From: Flagellimonas sp. CMM7
GTDB taxonomy: Bacteria; Bacteroidota; Bacteroidia; Flavobacteriales; Flavobacteriaceae
Assembly: GCF_021390195.1 (NCBI RefSeq)
Contig: NZ_CP090003.1
Location: 4,357,982 to 4,421,981, forward strand
DNA length: 64,000 nucleotides
Reading direction: 5' to 3'
Shown: piece after piece, positions 40,568 to 49,463 of the stretch
Numbering within the stretch: position 1 is the first letter of the stretch
Layout of the letters: each line of letters opens with the position of its first letter
Position numbers and translations under genes: made by a program
Notes under the pieces: generated by a model
What the model was told of the DNA's origin: nothing
What the model saw: only the letters and a program-made list of their open reading frames with translations
Database searches by the model: none

Positions 40568-41696
40568 CGAAATTTCTTTTTATGATATTACAAATTCTTT
40601 CCAAATCTTCTTGCTCCAAATTTGAACCACTTGGCAGGCATAACCCCTTTTTAAAAAGATCTTCACTAATCCCATTGGTATAACTTGCCGCATTTTTAAA
40701 TATGGGCTGTAAATGCATTGGTTTCCAAAGAGGTCTAGATTCAATATTTTCATTGTCAAGAGCAACTCTTATCCTTTCTCGACTTTCAAAAGAAGAGGTC
40801 AAAACACAGGTAAGCCACCTGTTAGATGAGCTTCCTTTTGGGTCTTCAAGAAAACTTAATTCTGAAATTGAGGATAAATTTTCCTTATAAAACATAAAGT
40901 TGCTTTTTCTGGCATTCACTCTTTCTGGCAAAACCTCCATCTGTCCTCTACCAATACCTGCAAGAACATTGCTCATACGATAATTATATCCAATATGTGA
41001 ATGTTGATAATGAGGAGCATTATCTCTAGCTTGTGTTGCCAAAAAAACAGCTTTTTCTGTGATTAGTTTATCCTTGCTTAGCAAGGCCCCACCTCCCGAG
41101 GTAGTTATAATCTTATTTCCGTTAAATGATAAAATTGAAATATCTCCAAAACTACCACATCTAACCCCTTCATATACACTTCCCAAAGCTTCTGCACTAT
41201 CCTCAATCACAGGAATGTCATACTTTCTGGATATCGCTGTAATCTCATCTATCTTGTAAGGCATCCCGTACAAATGAACCGCAATAATTGCTTTGGGTTT
41301 TTTACCTAGGTTTATCCTATCTATTATTGCTTTTTCCAAAAGTTCTGGTGAGATGTTCCAAGTTTCCTGCTCGCTATCAATAAATATGGGTTTTGCTCCT
41401 AAATAGGTTATAGGGTTTGCAGATGCCGCAAATGTAAAACTTTGGCAAAGTACTTCATCTCCCAAACCGACTCCTAGAAGTTCTAGTGCAAGGTGTATTG
41501 CGCCAGTTCCAGAACTTAAACACGCCGCATTGATATTACTTCCAATGTATTTTTCAATGTCTTCTTCAAAACCATTAACATTTGGTCCTAAAGGAGCTAT
41601 CCAATTTGTAGCAAACGCATTATCCACATAAATCTGCTCCGCACCTCCCATATGAGGAGAAGAAAGCCATATTTTTTTATCTAATTCAGTCTGCAT
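40560..41696 (-). CDS. DegT/DnrJ/EryC1-family PLP aminotransferase
   Basis: 378 residues with the fold-type I sugar aminotransferase pattern: GTGAIHLAL (~63), the PLP-stacking region QSFTFAASANP, IEDSAEALGS (~165) and the Schiff-base Lys in SFNGNKIITTSGGG (~194). It likely forms a UDP-4-amino-4,6-dideoxy sugar from the keto sugar made by the next gene, as PglE does. A downstream acetyltransferase would complete a bacillosamine-like residue. It is the first gene of the leftward wza/wzc operon. Confidence 0.92.
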   Translation of the reverse strand: MQTELDKKIWLSSPHMGGAEQIYVDNAFATNWIAPLGPNVNGFEEDIEKYIGSNINAACLSSGTGAIHLALELLGVGLGDEVLCQSFTFAASANPITYLGAKPIFIDSEQETWNISPELLEKAIIDRINLGKKPKAIIAVHLYGMPYKIDEITAISRKYDIPVIEDSAEALGSVYEGVRCGSFGDISILSFNGNKIITTSGGGALLSKDKLITEKAVFLATQARDNAPHYQHSHIGYNYRMSNVLAGIGRGQMEVLPERVNARKSNFMFYKENLSSISELSFLEDPKGSSSNRWLTCVLTSSFESRERIRVALDNENIESRPLWKPMHLQPIFKNAASYTNGISEDLFKKGLCLPSGSNLEQEDLERICNIIKRNFDD

Positions 41697-41957
41697 TTGG
41701 TCAAGTTAGGGGTTGTTACTTAAACGAATTTCGTTAGTAAAAATAAAGTCAAAAAGATTGAGAAGACGTTTATTGATGCTACTATTCGCCGAACGTGATG
41801 AAAAATCGGTAAAGTGCGCATTAACACTTTTCACCAAGGGCTTTATCGTTGATATAATCAAAAAGGGTGTTGCACAATCTCTAAGAAAAATTTCATAGAA
41901 AATCAGGAACGTTTTAAAACAAAAATGCTTGTTTATACAGTGAATTAACTGTTTGAA

Positions 41958-42716
41958 TCAAAATTTTAATGGTTGATCACCAAGGTAATCTGTAAGGGAA
42001 TGGATAGAATGCCCCGAACACTTATCCAGTTCATTAAACTTACATTCTTTAATTGTGTTCATAAAAGATTGCCTACTGTTCAACATCCCATTCTCTTCAT
42101 CATAATATATTGACTTTACCAACTCATAGTCTTCTATCAATCCTTTAATACTGTTAACACCTTTAAAATGCTGACTAGCATACCTTTTCTTATATAACTT
42201 TCTGAACTTCCTTTCCGGGTGTTCACTCATGGAATACAAAAAATAATCTGATTTCTTTTCATTCATGAAATCACGATACTCTATTTTAAAGTAGATATGT
42301 CGTTCAAATTTATCCAACCAAGTTCCATTCTTTTCAGCTCTACAATCCTTTACAAGTCCAAAATATCTAGAAGTAAGATTTCTTTCCAAGTAAATGGTGT
42401 CTACTAATATTGGTTCGCTAACGATTTTCTCGCGAAGTTTTTTAAAAGCATTAGTTCGTGAAGTTACTATCCCTTTATCACCATAAATTTGTTGGCTCTC
42501 CAATTGTTTTAAATCATCCCAGAAGTAAAAGATATGTTTCTCTCCAATACCGTTCTTACGAATATTAATTTCTATGATCAAATATATATGAACCTTAACA
42601 TTTCTTGCAATTCCGCTATTATTTCTAACTGTAGCTCTTAAATTTTTAACAACGTTGAGAGGTTTATTCCTATTTCTTACATGATATGGAAAAGATCCTT
42701 CATGCTGGATTGCCAC
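41958..42716 (-). CDS. Protein of unknown function in acylation block
   Basis: 252 residues from a GTG start. No family is recognised. The N-terminal ~60 residues (FPYHVRNRNKPLNVVKNLRATVRNNSGIARNV) look like the soluble beta part that often follows a membrane anchor. The rest is rich in Lys, Tyr and Glu. The frame stays open for about 23 codons upstream without an ATG, ending at a stop, so the protein may have lost an N-terminal anchor. It lies after the SGNH and MBOAT genes on the same strand, 216 bases away. Confidence 0.6.
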   Translation of the reverse strand: MAIQHEGSFPYHVRNRNKPLNVVKNLRATVRNNSGIARNVKVHIYLIIEINIRKNGIGEKHIFYFWDDLKQLESQQIYGDKGIVTSRTNAFKKLREKIVSEPILVDTIYLERNLTSRYFGLVKDCRAEKNGTWLDKFERHIYFKIEYRDFMNEKKSDYFLYSMSEHPERKFRKLYKKRYASQHFKGVNSIKGLIEDYELVKSIYYDEENGMLNSRQSFMNTIKECKFNELDKCSGHSIHSLTDYLGDQPLKF

Positions 42717-42932
42717 ACTAAAATCCGGTTGATTTTCATTATAGTTTGTGTTGGTTTGGCGCTTTGATATTTGATTAGTCTAATAAGTTACCATAACAGC
42801 CATAAACGATAGCAAAATAGATTGGACAAAGTTGAAAAGTGGAGCATTTCTTTTTGACCACTTCCTTAATTTCACCCATTAAGATTTTCTTCTGTTAAAA
42901 ACCCTCATGCAACTAATAAAATTGAAGTAACA

Positions 42933-43865
42933 TTAATTCATCAACATTCGTATACTATCCCTTAAACTTAGAGAGTAAATTTGGGCACCTGATTTAGACA
43001 TATGAGTTCTATCCTTCCAATAATCAATATTAAAGTCCTTAAAAAAATCAAGGTTGTCCAAATATAGAGCATCTTTAGATTTAAAAAATTCTGATGTTCT
43101 TTCACGTATTGAGTTATCGACTTTGTTGAGTGATGGTGATGTGAAGAAAATTAGTTTAGAATGGTTGTTTTTTGCTTTTTCTACTGCAAAATCGATAAAA
43201 CCAATTAGTCTTCTGTTAAATTCATAAGGTTCCAGAATGTCGGTTTTTTTTTGGATCCCTTCTTTATCTAAAATTTTCTGAAAAGTTTTCTTTTGAAGTT
43301 CAGAAGGTTCCAAAGGTGCAAAACCATGTGTTTTTTTCATACTGGTTCCTCCAATTACAGCATTCTTCAGCATTCCCAAAACTTTACCATTATATACATA
43401 GCATTTAGAAATCTTGGAGAGAAAAATTTCTTCTGGATAATATTCATCCATAAAACCCAACAAACTCTCCGAATCCGTTATCTCATTTATCAAAGACAAC
43501 ATATCTTCACCTTCGTAACTTTGATCATAAAGTTCATGGTGATCAATATGCACTAAGATAATTTGTTCTCCCTTTATCAAAGTTGAAATTAGTGCAGCTG
43601 AATAACCAAAGTGTGTACCGTCCATTCCCATATTGTACCCTGCGGTTGAAAAAACACCAGGATCAACATGACGAGCTGCCCTAGAACTTCCCAAAACTAG
43701 TAGGTCTACAGAATCTTTAACCTTGTTAAAGAGATTTGCTTTCCCCACACTCTGTCCAGTATAAACATCACCTTCAATAGTATGTAATGTAAAAAATACC
43801 GCACGATCAGCGATGAAGAGAGCCAATATAATCAACAAAAAAAGTTTAATGGATTTTATCCTCAT
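42933..43865 (-). CDS. SGNH-like acyltransferase partner, membrane-anchored
   Basis: The start is placed at the ATG at 43865 (MRIKSIKLFLLII), after the MBOAT stop; an earlier start would overlap that gene by 59 bases. The 310-residue product has one N-terminal membrane anchor (~6-24). Its SGNH-like domain has VLGSSRAARH (~57, Ser) and the C-terminal DRTHMSKSGAQIYS (Asp/His). Such AlgX/AlgJ- or DltD-like proteins move acyl groups passed by an MBOAT partner to periplasmic polysaccharide. The adjoining MBOAT gene makes this role likely. The exact family was not determined. Confidence 0.75.
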   Translation of the reverse strand: MRIKSIKLFLLIILALFIADRAVFFTLHTIEGDVYTGQSVGKANLFNKVKDSVDLLVLGSSRAARHVDPGVFSTAGYNMGMDGTHFGYSAALISTLIKGEQIILVHIDHHELYDQSYEGEDMLSLINEITDSESLLGFMDEYYPEEIFLSKISKCYVYNGKVLGMLKNAVIGGTSMKKTHGFAPLEPSELQKKTFQKILDKEGIQKKTDILEPYEFNRRLIGFIDFAVEKAKNNHSKLIFFTSPSLNKVDNSIRERTSEFFKSKDALYLDNLDFFKDFNIDYWKDRTHMSKSGAQIYSLSLRDSIRMLMN

Positions 43866-43869
43866 TTTT

Positions 43870-45276
43870 TTAGAATTGGAAATAGATGAAATTATTGGTG
43901 TCAGAATAGAAAAGTATAATGTTAACAATTGTAAAGGTTACAATTGAAATATACCACCTTACTTTCAAAGATGATCCGTAACCTTCCAATCGGATATTCT
44001 TAACGAATAGAAAAGCATCAAACACCAAAGCCAAGAAAAGCCCATAGATTACCGTACCAAATATACTTATGTTTCCAATATATAATTGTCCATAATCTAC
44101 TAAACTAAAAAGCTTTCTTATTATAATGCTAGTATCTGCAAAACTTAGTGATCTAAAAAAAATCCAAATAAATGTCACTACCACAAACACGAAAATACTG
44201 TTTAAAAAACTATATTTTTTTGGTATTAGCTTAAACCGTTTTTCAACAGCTAAAAGTATTCCGTGAAGGGCTCCCCAAATCACAAAATTCCATGAACTTC
44301 CATGCCAAAGTCCTCCAAGGAACATGGTGATAAAAAGATTTCTATACTGCTTTACAAGCCCCTTTCTATTACCACCCAAGTGTATATACAAATAATCCCT
44401 GAGCCAAGATGAAAGAGAAATATGCCACCTTCTCCAAAATTCCGTTATCGAAGATGAAAAGTATGGTAAATTAAAGTTTGGCTTAAACTCAAAACCTAAA
44501 AGTTTAGCAGTACCAATAGCAATATCTGAGTATCCACTGAAGTCGAAATATATTTGGAAGGAATACAGGGTTACCGCCATCAAAATACTTGTAGAATTAT
44601 GAAGATCCGGGTTGTTATAAGTTCCATCTATAAATGCTCCAATAGAATCTGCCACAACTACTTTTCTGAAAAAACCTATTACAATTTGAAAAAAACCATC
44701 GCGAAACTTTTCATGGCTCCATTGACGTTTTTTCAATAACTGGGGAACTAAATTAGAAGCGCGCTCAATTGGTCCCGCCACAAGTTGCGGAAAAAAGGCT
44801 ACAAAAGTAGCAAAGGCAACAAAATTATTCGTAGGTTCAATCTCATTACGATAAATGTCTATGGAATAGGACATCGTTTGAAACGTGTAGAATGAAATCC
44901 CCACCGGTAATATTATATTAAGTGTGGTAAAACCGGGATTATACCCTATCATTTCACCTAACACCATAAAAGACTCAATAAAGAAATTAAAGTATTTGAA
45001 AATGCATAATAATCCTAAATTGACACAAATACTGGCCATCAAATAAAGAAAACGTTTTCTTTCTTTTGTTTTTGAAATATAGATACCAAGAAAAAAATCC
45101 ACCAAAGTAGAAAAAGCAATCAAAGAGAGAAATCTCCAATCCCACCAACCATAAAAAACGTAGCTAGCTGTAAGCAATACAATATTTTGTATTGTGATGT
45201 GCTTTCTCGGGATTAGCCAATATATAATGAATACTATAGGGAAAAATACTAAAAATGCAAGAGAGTTAAATAACAT
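43870..45276 (-). CDS. MBOAT-family O-acyltransferase (AlgI-like)
   Basis: 468 residues with about 10-12 membrane helices. MBOAT signatures are FFPQLVAGPIERASNLVPQL (~155), SGYSDIAIGTAKLLGF (~240), FWRRWHISLSSWLRDYLYIHLGGNRKG (written here as blocks FWRRWHIS, WLRDYLY, HLGGNRKG, ~280-305) and the invariant His in FLGGLWHGSSWNFVIWG (~322). It transfers an acyl group, usually acetyl, across the inner membrane for polymer modification. A perfect -7 box lies upstream and a terminator separates it from the lyase gene. Confidence 0.93.
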   Translation of the reverse strand: MLFNSLAFLVFFPIVFIIYWLIPRKHITIQNIVLLTASYVFYGWWDWRFLSLIAFSTLVDFFLGIYISKTKERKRFLYLMASICVNLGLLCIFKYFNFFIESFMVLGEMIGYNPGFTTLNIILPVGISFYTFQTMSYSIDIYRNEIEPTNNFVAFATFVAFFPQLVAGPIERASNLVPQLLKKRQWSHEKFRDGFFQIVIGFFRKVVVADSIGAFIDGTYNNPDLHNSTSILMAVTLYSFQIYFDFSGYSDIAIGTAKLLGFEFKPNFNLPYFSSSITEFWRRWHISLSSWLRDYLYIHLGGNRKGLVKQYRNLFITMFLGGLWHGSSWNFVIWGALHGILLAVEKRFKLIPKKYSFLNSIFVFVVVTFIWIFFRSLSFADTSIIIRKLFSLVDYGQLYIGNISIFGTVIYGLFLALVFDAFLFVKNIRLEGYGSSLKVRWYISIVTFTIVNIILFYSDTNNFIYFQF

Positions 45277-45301
45277 TTTCGTTTCTAGGATTTACATCTG
45301 G

Positions 45302-45309
45302 CAAAAATA
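45302..45309 (-). promoter_or_regulatory. -7 promoter box for the MBOAT unit
   Basis: The minus strand reads TATTTTTG, matching TAnnTTTG, 26-33 bases upstream of the MBOAT start. It lies between the terminator and the gene, so the acylation genes have their own promoter. Confidence 0.5.
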
Positions 45310-45365
45310 AAAGGTATTAGTGAATCTAATCCTATTTTTAGATGTTTGTCCTTTAAAAGAGTTGA

Positions 45366-45405
45366 AAAGCACAGAATCCGGTCATTTAACCGGATTCTGT
45401 GCTTT
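45366..45405. terminator. Strong terminator between lyase and MBOAT genes
   Basis: A perfect 17-bp stem, arms 45366-45382 and 45389-45405, with loop CATTTA. T-runs lie on both sides, so it can work in both directions; it mainly ends the leftward lyase transcript 20 bases after its stop codon. Confidence 0.88.
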
Positions 45406-45424
45406 ATTTTTAATACCTGTTTAT

Positions 45425-46912
45425 CTATTGAACATCAGCATCTATTAAATTAATGTACTCCTCTATATTGGTATATCCATCATTATCTTCATCAGAGGCA
45501 TCATCGGCAACTTGAGGATTAAGTCCCATGGCAATTTCCCAGTCATCAGGCATCCCATCACCATCACTATCTTCCTTAGCTGTACCTTGATTTAAACTTG
45601 GATACCCCCCTGCCATAGCTGGAGAATCAATTATTTTACCAGAAGTTGAGTAATAATCCTGTACGACCATTTGATCTACAGTATCAAAATATGGGAATCT
45701 CGCTCCGGCATTTGACAAAACATGGTCGATTGCCGACTGAACGGGTCTTGGGTTGATACCGGAGTCCACTGGTGGTGAACCAACAATATAACTTTCCCAG
45801 CTATCTGCTAAAAAAGGAGCATTAAAATCATTTGTGTTATCTGAAAAATAAATGCTTCCAGAGTGACCTTGACCAGAATCATTAATATAACTAGTAATAT
45901 TTGCAGAAGGATCACTAGTTTGTCCTGTTTTCCAATGATTCCCTATGGCAGTCCAACTTTGTCCAGAACTAAAACCTCCTGCACCTTGAAAATTATAAAA
46001 AACATTATTAATTAGTTCAAAAGTGGACCTAGCTGCCCGAACATTTCTTTCAGAGTTATGCGCAACATAATTGTTATAAAAGGTAATATTACTTGACCTA
46101 TTTATTAAAACCCCCATGGAATGAGAACTACTTTCATAATGTACGGATTGCTTTAAGGCATGTGAGATTATAGAATTTTGAACTGTTACATTTTCAGAAT
46201 CGACAATAGATAAGTTTTCATCAACGCTCCATGAGATGGAGCAGTGATCGGCAATCACATTAGTAACTCTAAGAAACTCTAGTCCATCATAAACAATACC
46301 ATCTGGTTTTGAACTGACCACATTTCCCGAAGCATCTTTCCAGCCATTGTCACCCAAACGAAATCTAATGTTTCTGATTATAACGTTATCAATATAATTA
46401 AATCGAATAGATCCTTTTACCGTAATTCCACCACTATTGGCCGGCGCTGTTTGGCCAGCAATTGTTAAATCACCATTTCTAACATAAACCTGGTCTTCAT
46501 AATCCAATTCAATTGTCCCCCCAACAGCAAAAACGATTATCCTTGGACCGGAAGCCTCAAGAGCCTCTACAAAAGAGCCAGGACCATTTTTATTTAGATT
46601 CGTGACTGTATACACTGTTCCTCCCCGGCCTCCCGTTACATACTTACCAAATCCTTCCGCTGTTGGAAAAGCTCTAAGTTCTGATGATACTGTATCATCA
46701 ACTTGAATATCATCTTCAGAATCACCACCTTCGCCATCTAAATTATCATTTGTATCCTCATCTTCCGTAATATCTGCTGCTTCTTCAATATTCTTACTAA
46801 TTTCCTCGTCTATTGAATCATAAAATATATCAGAATCTTTAGCGCATGAGTTAAAAGCTAATAATATGACAATGAAAAGCATTGTAAATAGTGATGAGGT
46901 TGATTTGCACAT
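45425..46912 (-). CDS. Pectate lyase-like (PL1) lipoprotein
   Basis: The start at 46912 gives a proper lipoprotein signal (MCKSTSSLFTMLFIVILLAFNSCAKD); a 40-codon upstream extension lacks signal-like features. The product is ~495 residues: acidic linker (~30-75), parallel beta-helix (AFPTAEGFGKYVTGGRGG; VIIRNIRFRLGD; VIADHCSISWSVDE; NNVFYNFQG), and a C-terminal Ca-binding DSDGDGMPDDWE..DEDNDGYTNIEEYI segment. This is typical of PL1-like lyases acting on uronic-acid chains. It is encoded inside a capsule locus, so its substrate may be the cell's own polymer. Confidence 0.85.
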   Translation of the reverse strand: MCKSTSSLFTMLFIVILLAFNSCAKDSDIFYDSIDEEISKNIEEAADITEDEDTNDNLDGEGGDSEDDIQVDDTVSSELRAFPTAEGFGKYVTGGRGGTVYTVTNLNKNGPGSFVEALEASGPRIIVFAVGGTIELDYEDQVYVRNGDLTIAGQTAPANSGGITVKGSIRFNYIDNVIIRNIRFRLGDNGWKDASGNVVSSKPDGIVYDGLEFLRVTNVIADHCSISWSVDENLSIVDSENVTVQNSIISHALKQSVHYESSSHSMGVLINRSSNITFYNNYVAHNSERNVRAARSTFELINNVFYNFQGAGGFSSGQSWTAIGNHWKTGQTSDPSANITSYINDSGQGHSGSIYFSDNTNDFNAPFLADSWESYIVGSPPVDSGINPRPVQSAIDHVLSNAGARFPYFDTVDQMVVQDYYSTSGKIIDSPAMAGGYPSLNQGTAKEDSDGDGMPDDWEIAMGLNPQVADDASDEDNDGYTNIEEYINLIDADVQ

Positions 46913-47220
46913 AGGTAATACGATTTGGGTTATAAAAGTACTAACACAAAAACTTTTTTTGTTGAAATGTATCATTTTTTCGATGAAATGCATTGTTTGA
47001 TATAATTTAATATGAGCTGTAATCAATTTCAATAATGTGTTTCAGCTATTTTTTTCAGTTTTATTACGTTGTTCACCCAAGAAATGGTTTACTTCATCGG
47101 TTTTTTTTAACAAAATCACTCGGTTTTTCGTTGAACTGCGCTTTTCTTTAACATCTATATCAGAAAATTTCAAACTAACAATCGTTTTAACTAATAGCAA
47201 AAAAATGTGTTCGCATAAAC

Positions 47221-47228
47221 TATATTTG
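47221..47228 (+). promoter_or_regulatory. -7 promoter box for the rightward capsule operon
   Basis: TATATTTG fits TAnnTTTG and ends 17 bases before the epimerase ATG at 47246. It probably drives the first epimerase and possibly more of the rightward run. Confidence 0.5.
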
Positions 47229-47245
47229 TCATACAAAAAGAAATT

Positions 47246-48261
47246 ATGAAAATTCTGGTCACAGGTGCCGCTGGTTTTATTGGATATCATACTTCCAAGA
47301 ATCTTGTAGAAAGAGGACACACCATAATAGGTTTAGACAATTTGAACGACTATTATGATATTAATCTTAAAATTTCTCGTTTGAAAGAACTTGGAATAGA
47401 TTTTCAACAAGAATCAAACAAAATCTGTTTAAGTAAGACCCTTGCAAATTTTGGCTTTATAAAAATGGATATCACTAATGGAGATGAGTTGCATAAACTT
47501 TTTGAGCTCGAAAAATTTGATATTGTTTGTCATTTAGCCGCCCAGGCAGGAGTCAGGTATAGTCTTGAAAAACCGAAAGCCTACATTGATTCTAACATCA
47601 ATGGTTTCTTTAATATTCTTGATTGTTGTAATAAACACAGCATTAAACATTTAGTTTATGCCAGTAGTTCCAGCGTTTATGGAATGAATGACAAAGTGCC
47701 ATTTAGTGTTACAGATAATGTAGACCATCCAATTAGCTTGTACGCGGCTACCAAAAAAAGTAATGAATTGATGGCTCATACCTATAGCCATTTGTACGAC
47801 ATTCCCACCACTGGCCTTCGTTTTTTTACTGTTTATGGTCCCTGGGGTAGACCAGATATGGCCATGTTCCTTTTCACTAAAGCAATAATCGACGAAAAAC
47901 CTATAAAAGTTTTCAATCATGGTTATATGGAAAGGGACTTTACGTACATTGATGATATTGTAAAAGGAATTGTCCATGTAATTGAAAAAGGGGGGCAAAA
48001 AAAACACCAGCCGGGAAACCTTTCAAGATATACAACATAGGTAATAATAAATCGGTTAAACTTATGCATTTCATTGAAGCTATTGAAAATGAACTTGGGA
48101 TTATTGCAAAAAAAGAACTACTTCCCATGCAAGACGGTGACGTGCCCAAGACTTGGGCAGATGTAAATGGATTAATTGAAGATTTTGATTACCAACCAGA
48201 TACTCCCATTGAAGAAGGTGTTGCAAGTTTCATCAAATGGTACAAAAGTTATTACAACTAA
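47246..48261 (+). pseudogene. UDP-glucuronate 4-epimerase-like gene, frameshifted
   Basis: Extended SDR of about 338 residues if joined. The first frame (47246-48040) has [12 protein letters not shown] (~7), [13 protein letters not shown] (~90), the Ser/Tyr/Lys triad ([16 protein letters not shown]) and [12 protein letters not shown]. After HVIEKGG it leaves frame. The continuation in another frame reads [14 protein letters not shown] and then MHFIEAIENELG to YKSYYN, stopping at 48261. The break lies in GGGGGG-C-AAAAAAAA (47990-48004). The family makes UDP-GalA from UDP-GlcA, which the downstream ugd product supplies. Real loss, slippage or assembly error are all possible. Confidence 0.85.
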
Positions 48262-48396
48262 TCTTTATTTTTTATAAAAACTCCATGCGACTAAATCTCT
48301 ATTATACCATTTATCGTATTTAATCTACATTGGTAGTAAAACTCACTTTAATATCATTTCTTTTATGGATTTTTGCATCTAAATTGAAAAACACTG

Positions 48397-49395
48397 ATGG
48401 ATATCGAAAAGCTAAACCTAAGTTCAAACTATAGAATATTGGTTACAGGAGGAGCTGGATTTATTGGCTCCAATTTATGTGAAGCTCTTATTAATAACGG
48501 TAATTTTGTGCGCTGCCTAGACAACTTCGCAACAGGGAAAAGAGAAAACCTAAGTCACTTAATGAGCAATTCAAATTTTGAACTTATAGAAGGTGACATA
48601 AGAAATTCAAAGGATTGCCAAAAAGCTTGTTCAGAAATAGATTTTGTGCTACATCAAGCCGCTTTAGGCTCAGTGCCAAGATCCATAAATGACCCCTATA
48701 CCAGTAATGAAGTTAATGTGAGTGGTTTTTTGAATATGTTAATAGCTGCACGTGACGCTAAAGTAAAACGTTTTGTATACGCAGCTAGTAGTTCAACTTA
48801 TGGGGATTCTAAGAATATGCCAAAAATAGAAAATATCATTGGCAGTCCACTATCTCCATATGCCATCACAAAATACGTCAATGAACTTTATGCTAATGTA
48901 TTTAGCAAAACATATGGCATGGAAACGATTGGTTTAAGGTATTTTAACGTATTTGGAAGAAAGCAGGACCCAAATGGTGCCTATGCTGCGGTAATTCCAA
49001 AATTTGTAATGCAACTTATGGACCACAAATCCCCTACTATTAATGGCGATGGGAGTTTTTCAAGAGATTTTACCTATATTGACAACGTTATTGAGATGAA
49101 TGTCAGGTCTATCACCAGCTCAAATCTCAAGGCGGTCAATACCGTTTATAATGTTGCCTATGGTGAACGAACCTCTTTGAACGAACTAGTTGGGCTTCTG
49201 AAGCAATATTTAGGGGAATATGATTCTAAAATATCTACCATTGATATCACTTATGGCCCTGAAAGGAAGGGTGATGTTCCTCACTCTTTGGCATCCATAG
49301 ACAAAGCTAAAAAGTTTTTAGGCTATAATCCCAAGTTCGACATTAAACATGGACTTAAGCATGCAGTCAAATGGTATTGGGAGAACTTACGATAA
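48397..49395 (+). CDS. wbpP: UDP-N-acetylglucosamine 4-epimerase-like (WbpP/TviC type)
   Basis: 332 residues, extended SDR. TGGAGFIGSNLCEAL (~18) binds NAD; HQAALGSVPRSI (~90) is a WbpP/TviC feature; the triad is SSSTYG and YAITK (~151). C-terminal PERKGDVPHSLA is typical. It should interconvert UDP-GlcNAc and UDP-GalNAc, supplying substrate to the WbpO-like dehydrogenase two genes on. A 135-base gap from the broken epimerase suggests its own promoter, but none is clear. Confidence 0.88.
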   Translation: MDIEKLNLSSNYRILVTGGAGFIGSNLCEALINNGNFVRCLDNFATGKRENLSHLMSNSNFELIEGDIRNSKDCQKACSEIDFVLHQAALGSVPRSINDPYTSNEVNVSGFLNMLIAARDAKVKRFVYAASSSTYGDSKNMPKIENIIGSPLSPYAITKYVNELYANVFSKTYGMETIGLRYFNVFGRKQDPNGAYAAVIPKFVMQLMDHKSPTINGDGSFSRDFTYIDNVIEMNVRSITSSNLKAVNTVYNVAYGERTSLNELVGLLKQYLGEYDSKISTIDITYGPERKGDVPHSLASIDKAKKFLGYNPKFDIKHGLKHAVKWYWENLR

Positions 49396-49463
49396 ATAGC
49401 ACATTAAAAATCATCTTCATACACATCGTTTTAGTGGTAAATTAACATTTTGAAAAAAAATAA

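Noticed and set aside
41713..41898. 61-codon plus-strand open frame between aminotransferase and unknown protein genes
   Set aside because: It has low-complexity Lys/Arg-rich composition, no domain features and no promoter or spacing support.
46913..47032. 40-codon N-terminal extension of the PL1 lyase
   Set aside because: The extension has no signal features and would bury a good lipoprotein signal peptide that begins at 46912.
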